Source: [Actinomadura] parvosata subsp. kistnae (GTDB lineage: Bacteria; Actinomycetota; Actinomycetes; Streptosporangiales; Streptosporangiaceae). Taken from it: 64,000 bases of DNA. The stretch is taken from positions 558,001 through 622,000 of the forward strand of contig NZ_OOHJ01000006.1 of the NCBI RefSeq assembly GCF_900323885.1. Reading direction: 5' to 3'. Positions 1 through 10,634 of the stretch are shown piece after piece. The notes under the pieces are model-generated. The model was not told the origin of the DNA. It did not search any database and saw only the letters and a list, made by a program, of their open reading frames with translations. A program made the translations under genes and the position numbers. Positions within the stretch are counted from its first letter, which is position 1. Every line of letters begins with the position of its first letter.

Positions 1-777
1 ATCCCGCCGCGTACGCCAGGGGCGCCGACGTGATCTGCCAGGCACGCTGTCCCGACCCGGTGTTCTCCGGCTCGGCAGAGGGGGCGGATCCCGAGCCGCG
101 TTCGCTCTCGGGCGTGTTCGCGCGATCCGACGCCCGGATCAGGCGGGTGCCGATCGCGCGTAACGCCTTGGATGCCGTGATCATCGAGAGCGACCAGGAC
201 GACTGCGATCGCGACTGCAGGCAAGCAGGTGCTGTGGTTCCGGTACGACCTGCAGGGCTGGCGCGAGGTGTCCAGGGACACGCTCGCCGAACCGGTCCGG
301 GCGCTGTGCGCATCAGACGGAACCGCGGTGGCCGAGGGGGAACGCGCCTATGTGCTGACCGGCGCGGACAAGCCCGTTACCGATCACCACCACCCTCCCG
401 GTCCTCGCTGGATGCGCCGCCGGGACGCAGGGCCTCGTCGTCCACACCTACTGGCGCGACGGCGACGGCAGGCGCTTCACCGGCATCCGCGGCGTCGACT
501 CCGCCGGCAGGCAGACGTGGTCACGCGAGATCGCCGCCGAGGCTCAGATCCGCGCCCATCCCTCCGGCGCGGAGTTCGTGATCACGCATTGCGGTGTGGC
601 CGAAGTGCTCGACCCGGCCGGCCGGACGATGGCCAGACATCCAGGCACCGCCTCGGCCTCCTACACCGCGGACGGCGAGCTGGCCCTTCTGACCACGGAA
701 GGCAGGCTGAGCTGGCCGGATCAATCAGAGTGTGTCAGGCAAACGGCTCCGAAGCGACAACCTCGCAACACCTGTGA
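1..777 (+). pseudogene. decayed gene remnant, repeat-protein-like
   Basis: No intact gene is present. A coding-like stretch starts near 229 (VLWFRYDLQGW, then ALCASDGTAVAEGERAYVL). It continues after about 380 in another frame (GLVVHTYWRDGDGRRFTGI, GRQTWSREIAAEAQIRAHPSGAEF, then SASYTADGELALLTTEGRL) and stops near 777. The short aromatic/glycine strands followed by loops resemble beta-propeller repeats of the PQQ or WD40 type, but I cannot name the family. The segment before 229 is open in a third frame without a recognisable protein. A frameshifted fragment cut by the window edge is the simplest reading. Confidence 0.35.
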
Positions 778-912
778 CTCGCGCATGAAGGGGTAGGTGC
801 GGCTCTGGACTTCGCCGAGTCTTTGACGATGGCGTACGAGTCGAGGCCGAGCTGACGCCCTCGTGGCAGCCGGCCGGCTCGTTCGATCGGTTGCCCCGGT
901 CAGCAGAGGCGT

Positions 913-1335
913 TCATGGTGCAGCGGGGAGAGCCTGTTCGGCCCAGATGGTCTTGCCCGAGTGGCCGTAGCGGCTGCCCCACCGGATGGTGAGCTGGACG
1001 ATGCGGAACAGACCGCGTCCTCCCTCGTCGGTACTGTGCGCGCGGCGGGGGATCGGCGGCGCAGGCGAGCAGGTGGCGTCTCACCGCTTCCAGGGACTGC
1101 TCAGGACAGTGCAGTGCGGTGAAACGGTCGGTCAGGTGGCGAACGGCTGCGTCGAGATCTGCGCCGTACCGTTCGAGCAGGCCGTTGGTATTGAGGGCGA
1201 GCAGGGCAGGGCTGCAGGTCGAGGGTGTGGGCTCGAAGGAATGGCCGCCGACGCTCAGCAGCAGGCCGGGGGAGAGCCGTACCGGCTCCGCCGAGCCGTC
1301 GAGTTCAGGCGGGTCCTGGATCTTTACCGTCCAAT
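913..1335 (-). pseudogene. remnant of SpoIIE-type phosphatase/ATPase regulator
   Basis: On the minus strand a segment reading about SPGLLLSVGG, then LNTNGLLERYGADLDAAV and HLTDRFTALH, resembles the C-terminal part of PP2C/SpoIIE phosphatases, where the motif is usually LYTDGLVER. After about 1060 the frame changes and reads GRGLFRIVQLTIRWG, then GHSGKTIWAEQALP, ending in TGA at 913-915. That is the usual tail of the histidine-kinase-like ATPase domain found in actinomycete sigma-regulatory proteins. Most of the ATPase domain is missing, so a deletion joined the two parts. It overlaps the last bases of the upstream WD40 gene. Family assignment is by motif recognition only. Confidence 0.5.
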
Positions 1336-4300
1336 GAGCACGTGGCGGTATGGGGCGGTGGCAGCTCGAACTCCCGCCACTCCTCGGGCGTGAGGGAGCG
1401 ACCCGCCGTCTGGCAGGCGAGTTCGAACAACTCATGGTCGGTCAGGGTGAAAAGCGTGCTGTCCCAATGCCGGATGGTGGTGTCCTCACTGGAACTGGCC
1501 AAGGTCCTGCCATCGGGGCTGAACGACACCAGCGAGACGAATCCGGTGTGGCCGCTGAACGGTGCTCCGATTTGTTGCCGGGTGGCGGCATCCCACAGCC
1601 GTATGCTCATGTCCGCTCCGGAGCTGGCCAGGGTGCGGCCGTCGGGGGTGAAGTCCACGGACAGCACCTCACCGACATGCCCGCTCAGTGGTGCGCCGAT
1701 CTGGGTTCGCGTGGCGATGTCCCACAGGCGGACGGTGGAGTCCTCGCCACCGCTGGCCAGCGTCCGTCCATTGGGGGTGAACGCGACCGAGAGGATGAAC
1801 CCGTTGTGGCCGAGCAGTTCGCCCGCTTGTATGCGGGTGGTGACGTCCCAGAGGTAGACGTCGCCGTCTTCACCGGCGCTGGCCAGCAGCCGCCCATCCG
1901 GGCTGAACGCGACCGAGACGACGCGGCCGGAGCGGTGGAACAGTGGCTCGCCGCGCTGCTGGTGGGTTGCGACATCCCACAGCCTGATCGTGCCGTCGAA
2001 GCCGGCGCTCGCCAGCATGCGCCCGTCGGGACTGAAGGCCAGGCCGGGAACCGTGGCCACGTGACCGGACAGCGGGCTGCCGAGCCGGGTATGCGTGGCT
2101 ACGTCCCACAGCAGGACCGTCCCGTCCATGCCCGAGCTGGCCAGCAGGCGCCCGTCCGGGCTGAACACCGCTGTGGCGGCACCGCCGGCATGAACGTCCA
2201 GCAGGGCCGCGGTCGGTCGGCGGGTGCGAAGATCCCACAACCGCACGGTGCCGTCCTCTCCCGCGCTGGCGACAGTGCGGCCATCGGGATCGAACTCCAC
2301 CCACAAGGCGGCCTTGGCGTGACGGCCGAGGGGGAGCCGGGTCCGGTCGGACACGTCCCACCTGCGGATCACACCATCGGCGTCAGCGCTGGCGATGGTC
2401 CGCCCATCAGGGCTGAAGATCGCGACGCCGACCTTCCCGAGGTGGCCGCTCAGCGGCGAGCCGAGCGGGGCTTGCGTGACCACGTCCCACAGCCGGACGG
2501 TCTTGTCCTCTCCCGTACTGACCAAGGTGCGCCCGTCAGGGCTGAACGCCACGGACGCGACCTGGCCAGCGTGACCGGTCATCGGAAGGCCTCGTTGCCT
2601 GCGGGTGGCCACATCCCACAGGCGGACCGCCCCGTCCTTGCCCGCGCTGGCCAGGGTGCGTCCGTCCGGGCTGAAGGCCACGGACACGGCCTGGCCGACA
2701 CGCTGGCGCCGCAAGTCCTGAGCCCTGATCTCCTTGTGATCGGACACGCTCCACAAGCGGACCGTCCTATCCTGCCCGGCGCTGACAAGGGTCCGCCCGT
2801 CCGAGGTGAAGGCCACCGCGAGCACATCGCCGGTGTGGCCGTGCAGTTCGGCCGTCAGCTTGCCGGCCGTGGTGTCCCACAGCCGCACCCGTCCATTCGC
2901 ATCGGCGTCGGCCAGCAGGCGTCCATCCGGGCTGTAGGCCAGGGCGAGCACGTCGCTGTCGTGGCTGGGGTAGGCGGCGAGTTGCTGGTGCGTGGCCACG
3001 TCCCATAGGCGCACCCGCGTGTCCGCGGTGGCGATCGTGCGCCCGTCCGGTGTGAACGCCAGCGCGCGCACTGTTCTGGAGAAGCCGGTCAACGCGGCGC
3101 CGGAGGACTTGCCGGTGCGGGCATCCCACAAGGTCACGGTGCCGAAGGCGCCGACGCTGGCGAGCGTCTTGCCGTCAGGGCTGAACCCGAGCGACCAGAC
3201 GGCCTGGCCATGGCTCATGGCGCTGGCGCGTCCCGGAGCCTTCAGCGCGGTCAGCAACGCTCGCCGTGCTTCCGGCGTGCGGGCGAATCCCCAACTGGTG
3301 GCGGCCAGAGCCAGCGATGTCGTGGGATGAGTGTCGGTGATGCGCTCACTGCGCAAAGCGGCCAACCGCGAGATGGCCAGGGCCTGCTGCGTGTCCGCGC
3401 GCCGCGCGGTGATCACGGCCAGCGCGGCCGCCGTCAGCGCGGTGACCAGCAGGATGCTCAGCGTGAAGAGGATGCCGCGGCGCAGCCGCACCTGATGCCT
3501 GACCGCCTGATCGCCGGAGCGCAGGAAAAGGCGGACGGTGTCGTTCAGCCGTGGCCGACCCGACGGTACGCCCGAGGGAGAATCGGGTACGTCGCGATCC
3601 CACCGGGTGCGCAGATCCGCGATGGCGGCTAGGCGCTCGGCCGGGTAGAGGTAGCCGCGTGCGCGGCCGTGCTGCTGCCAGCGATCGGCGTCTTCGCCGA
3701 GTTGCTGCAAGGCCAGCAGGTCGGCGCGGTCGGTGTCGATCCAGGTGCGTAAGCGGGGCCAGGCGCGCAGCAGGGCCTCGTGAATGATCTGTACGCGGTC
3801 GGCGTCCAGGGTCAGCAACCGGGCCTCAGTGAAGGCGTCGAGCATCGCCCGGGCAGGATCACGATCGGGGTCGTCCGGCGGTGGCAGGAGTTCGCTGAGC
3901 GTTCGCGAACGGCCGGTGTTGCTGTCCTGGCCCAGGTGCACGAGCTGGAGCAGTAGGGGACGGGCCAGCGCCCGGCTGTGTACGGGCAGGGCGTCGAGGG
4001 TTCGTTCGGCTGTCTGGGCGAGGGCCCGGGCGATGCCGCCGGTGGCGCGGTAGCCGGCTAGGGTCAACACACCCTCTTGGCGGCGTTGCCACGTCGCCAG
4101 CAGCGCGTGCGCGAGCAGGGGCAGCGCTGTTCCGCCGCCGACGGCAGCGCCGATCGACACATCGGCGTTCGCGGAGTCGGCGCCAAGATCGTCCAGGAGC
4201 AGGTCGGCCAGGCCGTCATCCAGCACCAGCCCGGCCAGGCCGCGCGGGCCCCTCGATCACCTCCCGCAGGCGATCGGCGTCCAGCGGGCCCACCACCAAG

Positions 4301-5598
4301 GGGTGTTCCAGGGCAGTGAGCAGGACCGGGTGCGCGGCACAGTGGCCGAAGAAGTCCGCCCGCAGCCCGACCACCACCGTGATCTCCTCGGCGACAGCCG
4401 CGAGTGCGGCGACGAACGCTGCCGGCGGGCGAGCGCTGTCGCCATGGGTGAAGGTTTCCTCGAACTGATCCACCACCAGCACCGCGCCCGGGGGCAGCCG
4501 GCGAACCGTAGCCGTCAGTTCGCGCACACCGGGCTGCGCCGACGGAACAGGCGACGCCACGCCGGTCGCCTCGGCCAAGGCCTCCGCCAGACGGGCCAGG
4601 GGATTGGCGCCCGGAGTCATCAGCACACACCGCGCGGCGCCGAGCGCCGGCGTCAGACCGGCCTGCAGAAGCGACGACTTTCCGGTCCCGGAGGCGCCGG
4701 TCACCACCACCAGGCCCGCCCGGTCGCGGTGCACACGCGCGCGCAGCGCCCGGGTGAGCTGCTGTCGGCCGAAGAAGAACTCGGCGTCATGGACGCCGAA
4801 GGGATGCAATCCCGGATAAGGGCTTCGCCGGCCGTCGTCGGCCAGCCCCGGCGCCGGCCGATTCGGCGGGCGCACGTAAGCGTGATTGGGTAGCAAGGGG
4901 CGACGGCCGCTGGCGTCGGAGGCCTGCCGCCGGGGCGCCGGGAGGGCGCGTTGCCGTAACAGCCTGCCCACGGCCAGATGCACGTCATCCAGCGACAACC
5001 ACGCCGGGCCTGTCTCGTCGCCGTCATAGAGCACGCGCAGCAACGCGCCGGTGAAGGCCGTGTGCCGCTCTCCGGGCAGGGCCCAGGCCACCTCGGTGCG
5101 GCTCGTGGCGGTCAGCAGATAACTGTCGCTCCACCCGTGCGCGCGGCCCGCCCAGCAGCAGTCGAGCACCACCACGCTGTGCTGGATCGCCGCCGTGCGC
5201 AACAGCTCTCGGACCTGCGCGAACGGTAACGCCTGGTACACCGCCGAGCCGCGGGTCAGATCCGCACTGGCCTGCGTGGCGAGGTAGAGCTCGCCGTCTG
5301 GGCCCAGCAGCCCGTGCCCGGCGTAGTACAGCAACGCCACCCCGCGCGTGACCCTCGCCAGCTCGGCCACCGCCGCGGCCAGATCTGCGGGGGTGCGCGG
5401 ATCCCGCAGCACCCTGATGCGGCCTGATGCCAGCCCTGCCTGGGCGGTTAGCGCCGCGGCCAGGTCTTCTGCGCTGGTGACCGCTGCCGGCACGGCAGGA
5501 ATGCGGGACCCCTCGGCAGGCCGGCTCGAGCCGACCAGAAGGGCGCGAACGTCCGGCCCCGCCAGCAAACCCGCCCCGAGCTCAGGAGAATCCACCAT
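1305..5598 (-). pseudogene. caspase-nSTAND1 NTPase-WD40 repeat protein, one frameshift
   Basis: Two overlapping frames form one gene of about 1,430 residues. The first (ATG at 5598, preceded by GAGGG) has a caspase-fold domain at residues 15-160, with catalytic His95 in YYAGHG and Cys147/148 in VVVLDCCWAG. An nSTAND1 P-loop NTPase follows, beginning YPGLHPFGVHDAEFFFGR, with Walker A GASGTGKSS (301-309) and Walker B VLVVDQFEE. The frame breaks at about 4230-4250, where one extra base separates IEGPAR from the expected AGLVLDDG. It resumes to 1305 with LPLLAHALLATW, one membrane helix (LFTLSILLVTALTAAALAVI) and 14 WD40 repeats, enough for two seven-bladed propellers. Such proteins couple ligand sensing to protease activation; a role in antiphage immunity or cell death is inferred. 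A sequencing indel cannot be excluded. Confidence 0.85.
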
Positions 5599-5651
5599 GT
5601 GCAGCCCTCATGAAGTCATCAGGGGAACCCGTCATGACCTCGGACACGTGA

Positions 5652-5837
5652 CAGCCGCTCGCAGATACGTCACATGTCGAAGAAGCCGGGGCTACCTTCG
5701 GCAGGCTCGCCGCGATTGTTCGCTTCCGCCTGACCGGCCTGTCCAAGAATCTGCCCAAGATCTCTCTGGCGGCGACAGCCGACCACCCCCGCCTGATGAT
5801 GATCCACTTCATCGAGGGCAAGACTTCAAGCCTGTGA
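5652..5837 (+). other. short coding-like fragment, unidentified
   Basis: Between a stop at 5649-5651 and a stop at 5835-5837 the plus strand reads as a plausible peptide (VEEAGATFGRLAAIVRF, then NLPKISLAATADHPRLMM and HFIEGKTSS). There is no ATG or convincing GTG start and no ribosome-binding site. It looks like the 3' piece of a gene whose beginning is lost. I do not recognise the family. It lies head-to-head with the caspase-STAND gene and just before an IS21 remnant, so truncation by a mobile element is likely. Confidence 0.25.
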
Positions 5838-5893
5838 CCATGCCGAGCTGTGGGCGGCGGTGTCCCTGCTCAGCCGGCTCCCACGGCTCAACA

Positions 5894-6700
5894 CTAGGCA
5901 TAGTCGCGATGTCGGCATAGGTCGATGCAGAGCAGATCGACGCGGCCGTAGCGGGCGATGGTCTCGGGGAGCATCTTGTCATCGGCGGCTTCGACGAGTT
6001 CGCTGACGAGTTTGGCGGCCGGCACGTAGCGGATGCTGTGCCCGGCCATGGCCGCCTCGGTACCCAGGGCGATGAGCAGGCGGGACTTGCCGGTGCCCGA
6101 ATCGCCGATGAGGCAGAGTGGTTCGTCCTTGCTGACCCACTCGCAGCTGGCCAGCGTGTGAATCATTGCGGGACGACGTGGGGATTGGGGTCGAAGCCGA
6201 AGTCGCGCAGGGCCTTGTTGCGGGGAAGCCGACGGCTGGGCCTCCAGCGCAACGGCGTCGGCAGTGAGCGCGCCGGCCCGCAGCGCGGCCGCGATCCCGG
6301 CCACCACGTGATCGCTGGGCATGTGCCGGTGCAGCAGCACGCCGATCAGGGCGCGGGTGCCGGCCGCGTCGCCGTGGGCCTTGCGCGCCGCGGCCCACCA
6401 GGCATCGTGGACGGGGGTGAACTTGCCTGATGCGCGGGCCTGTTCCAGCACGGTGGCGCCGGGCAGCGCCCCGGGCTTGCGGATCAGCGCCTCCAGATAG
6501 TGGTCGAGTTCCAACCGGCTGCCCGCGCGGGTGCCCAGCCGATCGTGGCGGGCCACGAGCTCGCGTCCGTGGTAGATCTCCAGGTCGTTGGCGTGGAGCT
6601 GGACCCGGACCTGTCGCCCGATCAAGCGGAGGGGCACCGAGTAGCGGTTGGTGCGCACGGTGACCTGCCCCTGCCGGTTCACCCGTGGCGACAGCCAGGC
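5894..6700 (-). pseudogene. IS21-family istA C-terminus and istB N-terminus remnant
   Basis: The minus strand first encodes the C-terminal part of an IstA-type transposase (GQVTVRTNRYSVPLRLIG, then HGRELVARHDRLGTRAG and LDHYLEALIRKPGALPGA). A frame change then leads into the P-loop region of an IstB-type helper ATPase (PLCLIGDSGTGKSRLLIALG, then ARYGRVDLLCIDL), and the remnant ends abruptly at 5894. The IstA N-terminal HTH and DDE core are absent upstream. It is a different IS21 lineage from the intact element at 7237-10698. No transposition function is expected. Confidence 0.8.
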
Positions 6701-7236
6701 GGGAGGTGTAGATCACGCCGAGGCCGCGGGGGGCTGGTGTCTCGCAAGGGGTGGCTCCCGCTGGAGCGGGTGTAATTCCTGCCCAACATCGATGACGGGG
6801 GTTGAGCACGAGCATTTCACCGACGTCACCGCTACGCCGCACGCTGGCCAGGTCGACGCCCTCACGCCGTCCTGACGGGTGGCTCAAGCAGGTCCCACTG
6901 CCCGATGACGACCCCCTGCTGGGCTGCGCAAGCGAGAGCGCTTCTGCTGGAGTGCCTGCCACCAGACTTTCGGGCGCACCAGGCGGTTCGTCATCCCGTC
7001 GTGCTGACGTGGATGGCCGCCTGTCACGTCGAGCACGCCACTGCTGCGCTCCGCACCGGATATCGGAGGCGCACCGTGGAACTCTCAAGCCGCACTTGCA
7101 GCCGCATGTGATCGCCGAGGTGCTGGAGAGCTCCCACGTTGAGGGGCGTCGGCTGACCGAGGTGGCCACGGCCATCAGAGCCATTGGCGCAGCTTTGAGG
7201 CGACAGCACGCGTCATCCCGGCGCGAAGGGCCAAAG
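6701..7236. other. stretch without identifiable gene
   Basis: About 540 bases between the IS21 remnant and the IS21/IS630 composite hold no gene I can support. A plus-strand segment near 7090-7230 reads PHLQPHVIAEVLESSHVEGR, then LTEVATAIRAIGAALRRQH, which is coding-like, but it has no start and runs into the left end of the IS21 element. It could be the 5' part of a gene interrupted by that insertion; the family is unknown to me. The target duplication CAAAG lies at 7232-7236. Confidence 0.3.
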
Positions 7237-7266
7237 TGTCGTAGCTTCGTGAAAACTGACCCCCTA

Positions 7267-8523
7267 GTGCTGTGACCGGAAATGATCACCGGGTTGGGTG
7301 AGGGGGGTCAGGCTGCCGGTGCGAGGGGCCGGCCGCCCCAGCGGATGCCCTTCTCGCTGCGGATCCGGGCGCGTTCGCGGCGTTGAGCGGCCAGAACGTC
7401 GGGATGGCGGGCGTTGGCGTTGCGCCAGCGCAGATAGGCGTGCAGGGCCCGGGTTTGGACGGTGTGGTTCGGGTGGTCGGAGTTGGCCAGGGTGAACTGG
7501 CGCAGCGGCCCGAAGTGGGCCTCGATCGGGTTGGCCCAGGAGGCGTAGGTCGGCGTGAACAGCAGCCTGACCTTGTGTTTCTTGGCCCAGGTGCGGATGC
7601 GCCAGTTCTTGTGCGCTGACAGGTTGTCCAGGATCACGTAGATCGGTGCGCCGTCCGGCCGGGCGGCCCGGATCGATTTCAGGGCGGCCCAGGTGTAGTC
7701 GATGCCCTTGCGCGCCCGGTTGACGCCCCACAGCAGGTCGTCGCCGACGGAGTAGCAGCCGTGGAAGTACCGCACGCCCTGGGTGCGGCGGTAGGTGGCC
7801 GGCAACCGGTCCGGCTCACCGGCGGGTGCCCAGCCCGTCCCGGCGGTGGGACGGATGCCGAGCGGGCCGAACTCGTCGAAGGCGAAGGTGCGCTCGGGGC
7901 GGTGGGTGAGGGCGTACTCGATCTCCTCCAGCTTGGCGTCGAAGTCCGTATCGGGCGAGTCCTTCCAGGTCTTGGTGCGCTGGAAGGTGATCCCGCGCCG
8001 ATGCAGCAGGGTGCGTAACGCCTCCCGGCCCAGGGTGATGGCCCGGCCGGGCAGGCGGCGCAGATAGTGCAAAAGCTTGCGGATGGACCAGCGGGTGAAC
8101 GGCTGGCCGAGCTTGGTCGGGCGGGTGGTGGCCGTCGCCGCGATGAACTCTTCGTCGTCAGGACTCATCAGGCGGGGACGGCCTCCCGCCCACTGAGGGT
8201 CCAGGCAGGCCAGCCCGATCTCGTTGAACCGGTGGATGACGTCCCGCACGGTGTCCTCGTCGGCCTGCACCAGGCGCGCGATCACCGGGACGGTGTTGCC
8301 GCCCGCCGAGGCCAGCAGGATCATCGCCCGCCGGTAACGCACCGTGCTCATCGTGCCGCGCCGTACGATGCGCTGCAGCTTCTGCCCCTCTTGGTCCGAG
8401 AGCCTGCGGACCTTGACCGGTTGCGTCACCGGGCCTCCCGACTGCTGAACGAACGTGATCAGCTGATCCAACCGGCAACACCGTCCTACGCGCCAACCCG
8501 GTGATCGTTTCTGGTCACAGCAC
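7267..8523 (-). mobile_element. IS630-family insertion sequence
   Basis: Inverted repeats of about 29 bp bound the element: GTGCTGTGACCGG at the left (7267) and its near-perfect complement ending at 8523, with only two or three mismatches over the arms. Both sides are flanked by TA (7265-7266 and 8524-8525), the dinucleotide duplicated by IS630/Tc1-mariner transposition. It sits within the left terminal repeats of the IS21 element, between the outer and inner CCCCCT-bearing repeats. It carries a single transposase gene on the minus strand. Confidence 0.92.
7308..8429 (-). CDS. IS630-family transposase
   Basis: DDE transposase of 373 residues. The N-terminus has a helix-turn-helix region (IARLVQADEDTVRDVIHRF) followed by a second winged-helix region. 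The catalytic core shows the three acidic residues in FDEFGPLG, VILDNLSAHK and SWANPIEAHFG, the IS630/Tc1 pattern. I chose the GTG start at 8429 because GGGAGG lies just upstream; an in-frame TTG at 8471 would add 14 residues. Length and intact motifs suggest an active enzyme. It cuts and pastes the element into TA dinucleotides. Confidence 0.92.
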   Translation of the reverse strand: MTQPVKVRRLSDQEGQKLQRIVRRGTMSTVRYRRAMILLASAGGNTVPVIARLVQADEDTVRDVIHRFNEIGLACLDPQWAGGRPRLMSPDDEEFIAATATTRPTKLGQPFTRWSIRKLLHYLRRLPGRAITLGREALRTLLHRRGITFQRTKTWKDSPDTDFDAKLEEIEYALTHRPERTFAFDEFGPLGIRPTAGTGWAPAGEPDRLPATYRRTQGVRYFHGCYSVGDDLLWGVNRARKGIDYTWAALKSIRAARPDGAPIYVILDNLSAHKNWRIRTWAKKHKVRLLFTPTYASWANPIEAHFGPLRQFTLANSDHPNHTVQTRALHAYLRWRNANARHPDVLAAQRRERARIRSEKGIRWGGRPLAPAA

Positions 8524-8562
8524 TAGGGATCTTCGAAAGTTCACCCCCTTGACGCTAGGAGG

Positions 8563-9822
8563 GTGATCAAAGTGGAGGACTGGGCGGAGATCCGCCGTTT
8601 GCACCGGGCCGAGGGAATGCCGATCAAGGCGATCGTCCGGCGGCTGGGGATCTCTCGGAACACGGTGCGCCGGGCGCTGGCATCGGACGCCCCGCCGAAG
8701 TACCAGCGGGCGCCGAAAGGGTCGGTAGTGGATCCCTACGAGCCGCAGATCCGTGCTCTGCTCACTGAGTGGCCGACGATGCCCGCTCCAGTGATCGCTG
8801 AGCGGATCGGCTGGCCCTACTCGATCTCGCCGCTGAAGAAGCGGCTGACGGTGATCCGGCCCGAGTACGTGGGGATCGACCCGGTGGACCGGGTGACCTA
8901 CGAGCCGGGGCAGATCGCCCAGTGCGACCTATGGTTTCCCGAGACGAAGATCCCGGTGGCCGCGGGCCAGCGGCGCATCCTGCCCGTGCTGGTGATGACG
9001 CTGGGCTTCTCCCGGTTCATGACCGCGACGATGATTCCGAGCCGCCAAGGCGGCGACATCTTGTCGGGCCTGTGGTGGCTGATCCGCGGGGTCGGCCGGA
9101 CGCCCAAGACCCTCATCTGGGATCGGGAGGCTGCCATCGGCGGAAACGGGAAGGTCAGCACGCTCGCGGCGGCCTTCGCCGGCACACTGGCCACGCAGAT
9201 CAAGCTCGCCCCGCCGCGCGACCCGGAATACAAGGGCATGGTCGAGCGGGCCAACCAGTTCCTGGAAACGTCCTTCCTGCCTGGACGGTTGTTCGCCTCA
9301 CCGACCGACTTCAACCAGCAGTTGGAGGAGTGGCTGGTCAAGGCCAACACGCGCACCGTCCGCTCGATAGCCGGCCGTCCGGTGGACCTGTTGGAGACCG
9401 ATTACCAGGCGATGGTCCCGCTGCCGCCGGTCCGCCCGCAGGTCGGCCTGCGCCACCGCATCCGGCTCAGCCGCGACTACCACGTACGCCTGGACACCGT
9501 CGACTACTCCGTCGACTCGCGGGCCATCGGCAAGTTCGTCGACATCCTCGCATCCCCGGATGCCGTCACCATCACCTGCGAGGGCAACCAGGTCGCCCGG
9601 CACCACCGCTCCTGGGCCAGGCAGGGCGTGGTCACCGACCCCGCCCACGCCGCTACGGCCGCGCAGATGCGCCAGGCCCTGGCCGAGGACCGGCAACGAC
9701 GTCAGGCCGCCGTCCGCCACCACACCGACGGCCACACCGTCGAACTGCGGGCGCTGCCGGACTACGACGCCTTGTTCGGCGTCGACTTCACCCATCCCAA
9801 CGAGAAAGTGAGCAATCAGTAG
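8563..9822 (+). CDS. istA: IS21-family transposase IstA
   Basis: 419-residue transposase. An N-terminal helix-turn-helix is visible (MPIKAIVRRLGISRNTVRRA). The integrase-like core carries the acidic triad in AQCDLWFP, LIWDREAAIGG and GMVERANQFLE, followed by the Mu-type C-terminal beta domain (RLSRDYHVRLDTVDYSVDSR). The start GTG at 8563 follows AGGAGG. IstA performs the DNA cleavage and joining steps of transposition. Its stop overlaps the istB start by one base, indicating translational coupling. The gene looks intact. Confidence 0.95.
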   Translation: MIKVEDWAEIRRLHRAEGMPIKAIVRRLGISRNTVRRALASDAPPKYQRAPKGSVVDPYEPQIRALLTEWPTMPAPVIAERIGWPYSISPLKKRLTVIRPEYVGIDPVDRVTYEPGQIAQCDLWFPETKIPVAAGQRRILPVLVMTLGFSRFMTATMIPSRQGGDILSGLWWLIRGVGRTPKTLIWDREAAIGGNGKVSTLAAAFAGTLATQIKLAPPRDPEYKGMVERANQFLETSFLPGRLFASPTDFNQQLEEWLVKANTRTVRSIAGRPVDLLETDYQAMVPLPPVRPQVGLRHRIRLSRDYHVRLDTVDYSVDSRAIGKFVDILASPDAVTITCEGNQVARHHRSWARQGVVTDPAHAATAAQMRQALAEDRQRRQAAVRHHTDGHTVELRALPDYDALFGVDFTHPNEKVSNQ

Positions 9823-10634
9823 TGAGTACTGCCACCAAGACCAAGACGGATCCCGCCCCGAAAGACGGCATGCCGTCGATGCTGGCCTACCTCACCCGCG
9901 TGCTGAAGATGCCCACCATCGGCGCGTTCTGGGAGGAACTGGCCGGCCAGGCCCGTGACCAGAACTGGTCACATGAGGAGTATCTGGCCGCGCTCCTGCA
10001 GCGCCAGCTCGCCGACCGGGAATCCAAGGGCACCACGATGCGCATCCGCACCGCCCACTTCCCGGCCATCAAGACGATCGAGGACTTCAACCTCGACCAC
10101 CTGCCCTCGCTGCGCCGGGACGTGCTCGCGCACCTGGCCACCGGCACCTTCGTCGCCAAGGCCGAGAACGTGATCCTGCTCGGGCCGCCCGGGATCGGCA
10201 AGACCCACCTGGCCATCGGGCTCGGTGTCAAGGCCGCCCACGCCGGCTACTCGGTGCTGTTCGACACCGCCAGCAACTGGATCGCCCGGCTGTCCGCCGC
10301 TCACCAGTCCGGCCGCCTGGAGGCGGAGCTGAAGAAGATCCGCCGTTACAAGCTGATCATTATCGATGAGGTCGGCTACATCCCCTTCGACCAGGACGCC
10401 GCGAACCTCTTCTTCCAGTTGGTGGCCTCCCGCTATGAGCTGGGCTCGATCATGGTCACCTCGAACTTGCCCTTCGGACGCTGGGGAGAGACCTTCTCCG
10501 ACGACGTCGTCGCCGCGGCGATGATCGACCGTCTCGTCCATCACGCCGAGGTCTTGACCCTCACCGGCGACTCCTACCGGACCCGGCAGCGACGCGAACT
10601 GCTGGCCAAGGAGAACCGCGCCAGCAACGGCTGA
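9822..10634 (+). CDS. istB: IS21-family helper ATPase IstB
   Basis: 270-residue AAA+ helper related to DnaC. Walker A is LLGPPGIGKTHLAIGLG and Walker B is LIIIDEVGYIPF; a sensor motif follows in IMVTSNLPFGRW. The GTG start at 9822 shares one base with the istA stop, as is usual for this family. IstB assembles on target DNA and stimulates IstA. The protein is full length and undamaged. Confidence 0.95.
   Translation: MSTATKTKTDPAPKDGMPSMLAYLTRVLKMPTIGAFWEELAGQARDQNWSHEEYLAALLQRQLADRESKGTTMRIRTAHFPAIKTIEDFNLDHLPSLRRDVLAHLATGTFVAKAENVILLGPPGIGKTHLAIGLGVKAAHAGYSVLFDTASNWIARLSAAHQSGRLEAELKKIRRYKLIIIDEVGYIPFDQDAANLFFQLVASRYELGSIMVTSNLPFGRWGETFSDDVVAAAMIDRLVHHAEVLTLTGDSYRTRQRRELLAKENRASNG

Noticed and set aside
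1225-3008. Long plus-strand open frames opposite the WD40 repeats
   Set aside because: Mirror frames of a repetitive GC-rich gene; their Gly/Arg/Pro-rich translations show no family motif, while the minus frame has regular WD40 units.
8922-9821. Plus-strand open frame ahead of istB within istA
   Set aside because: Shadow of istA; real istB similarity starts only at 9822.
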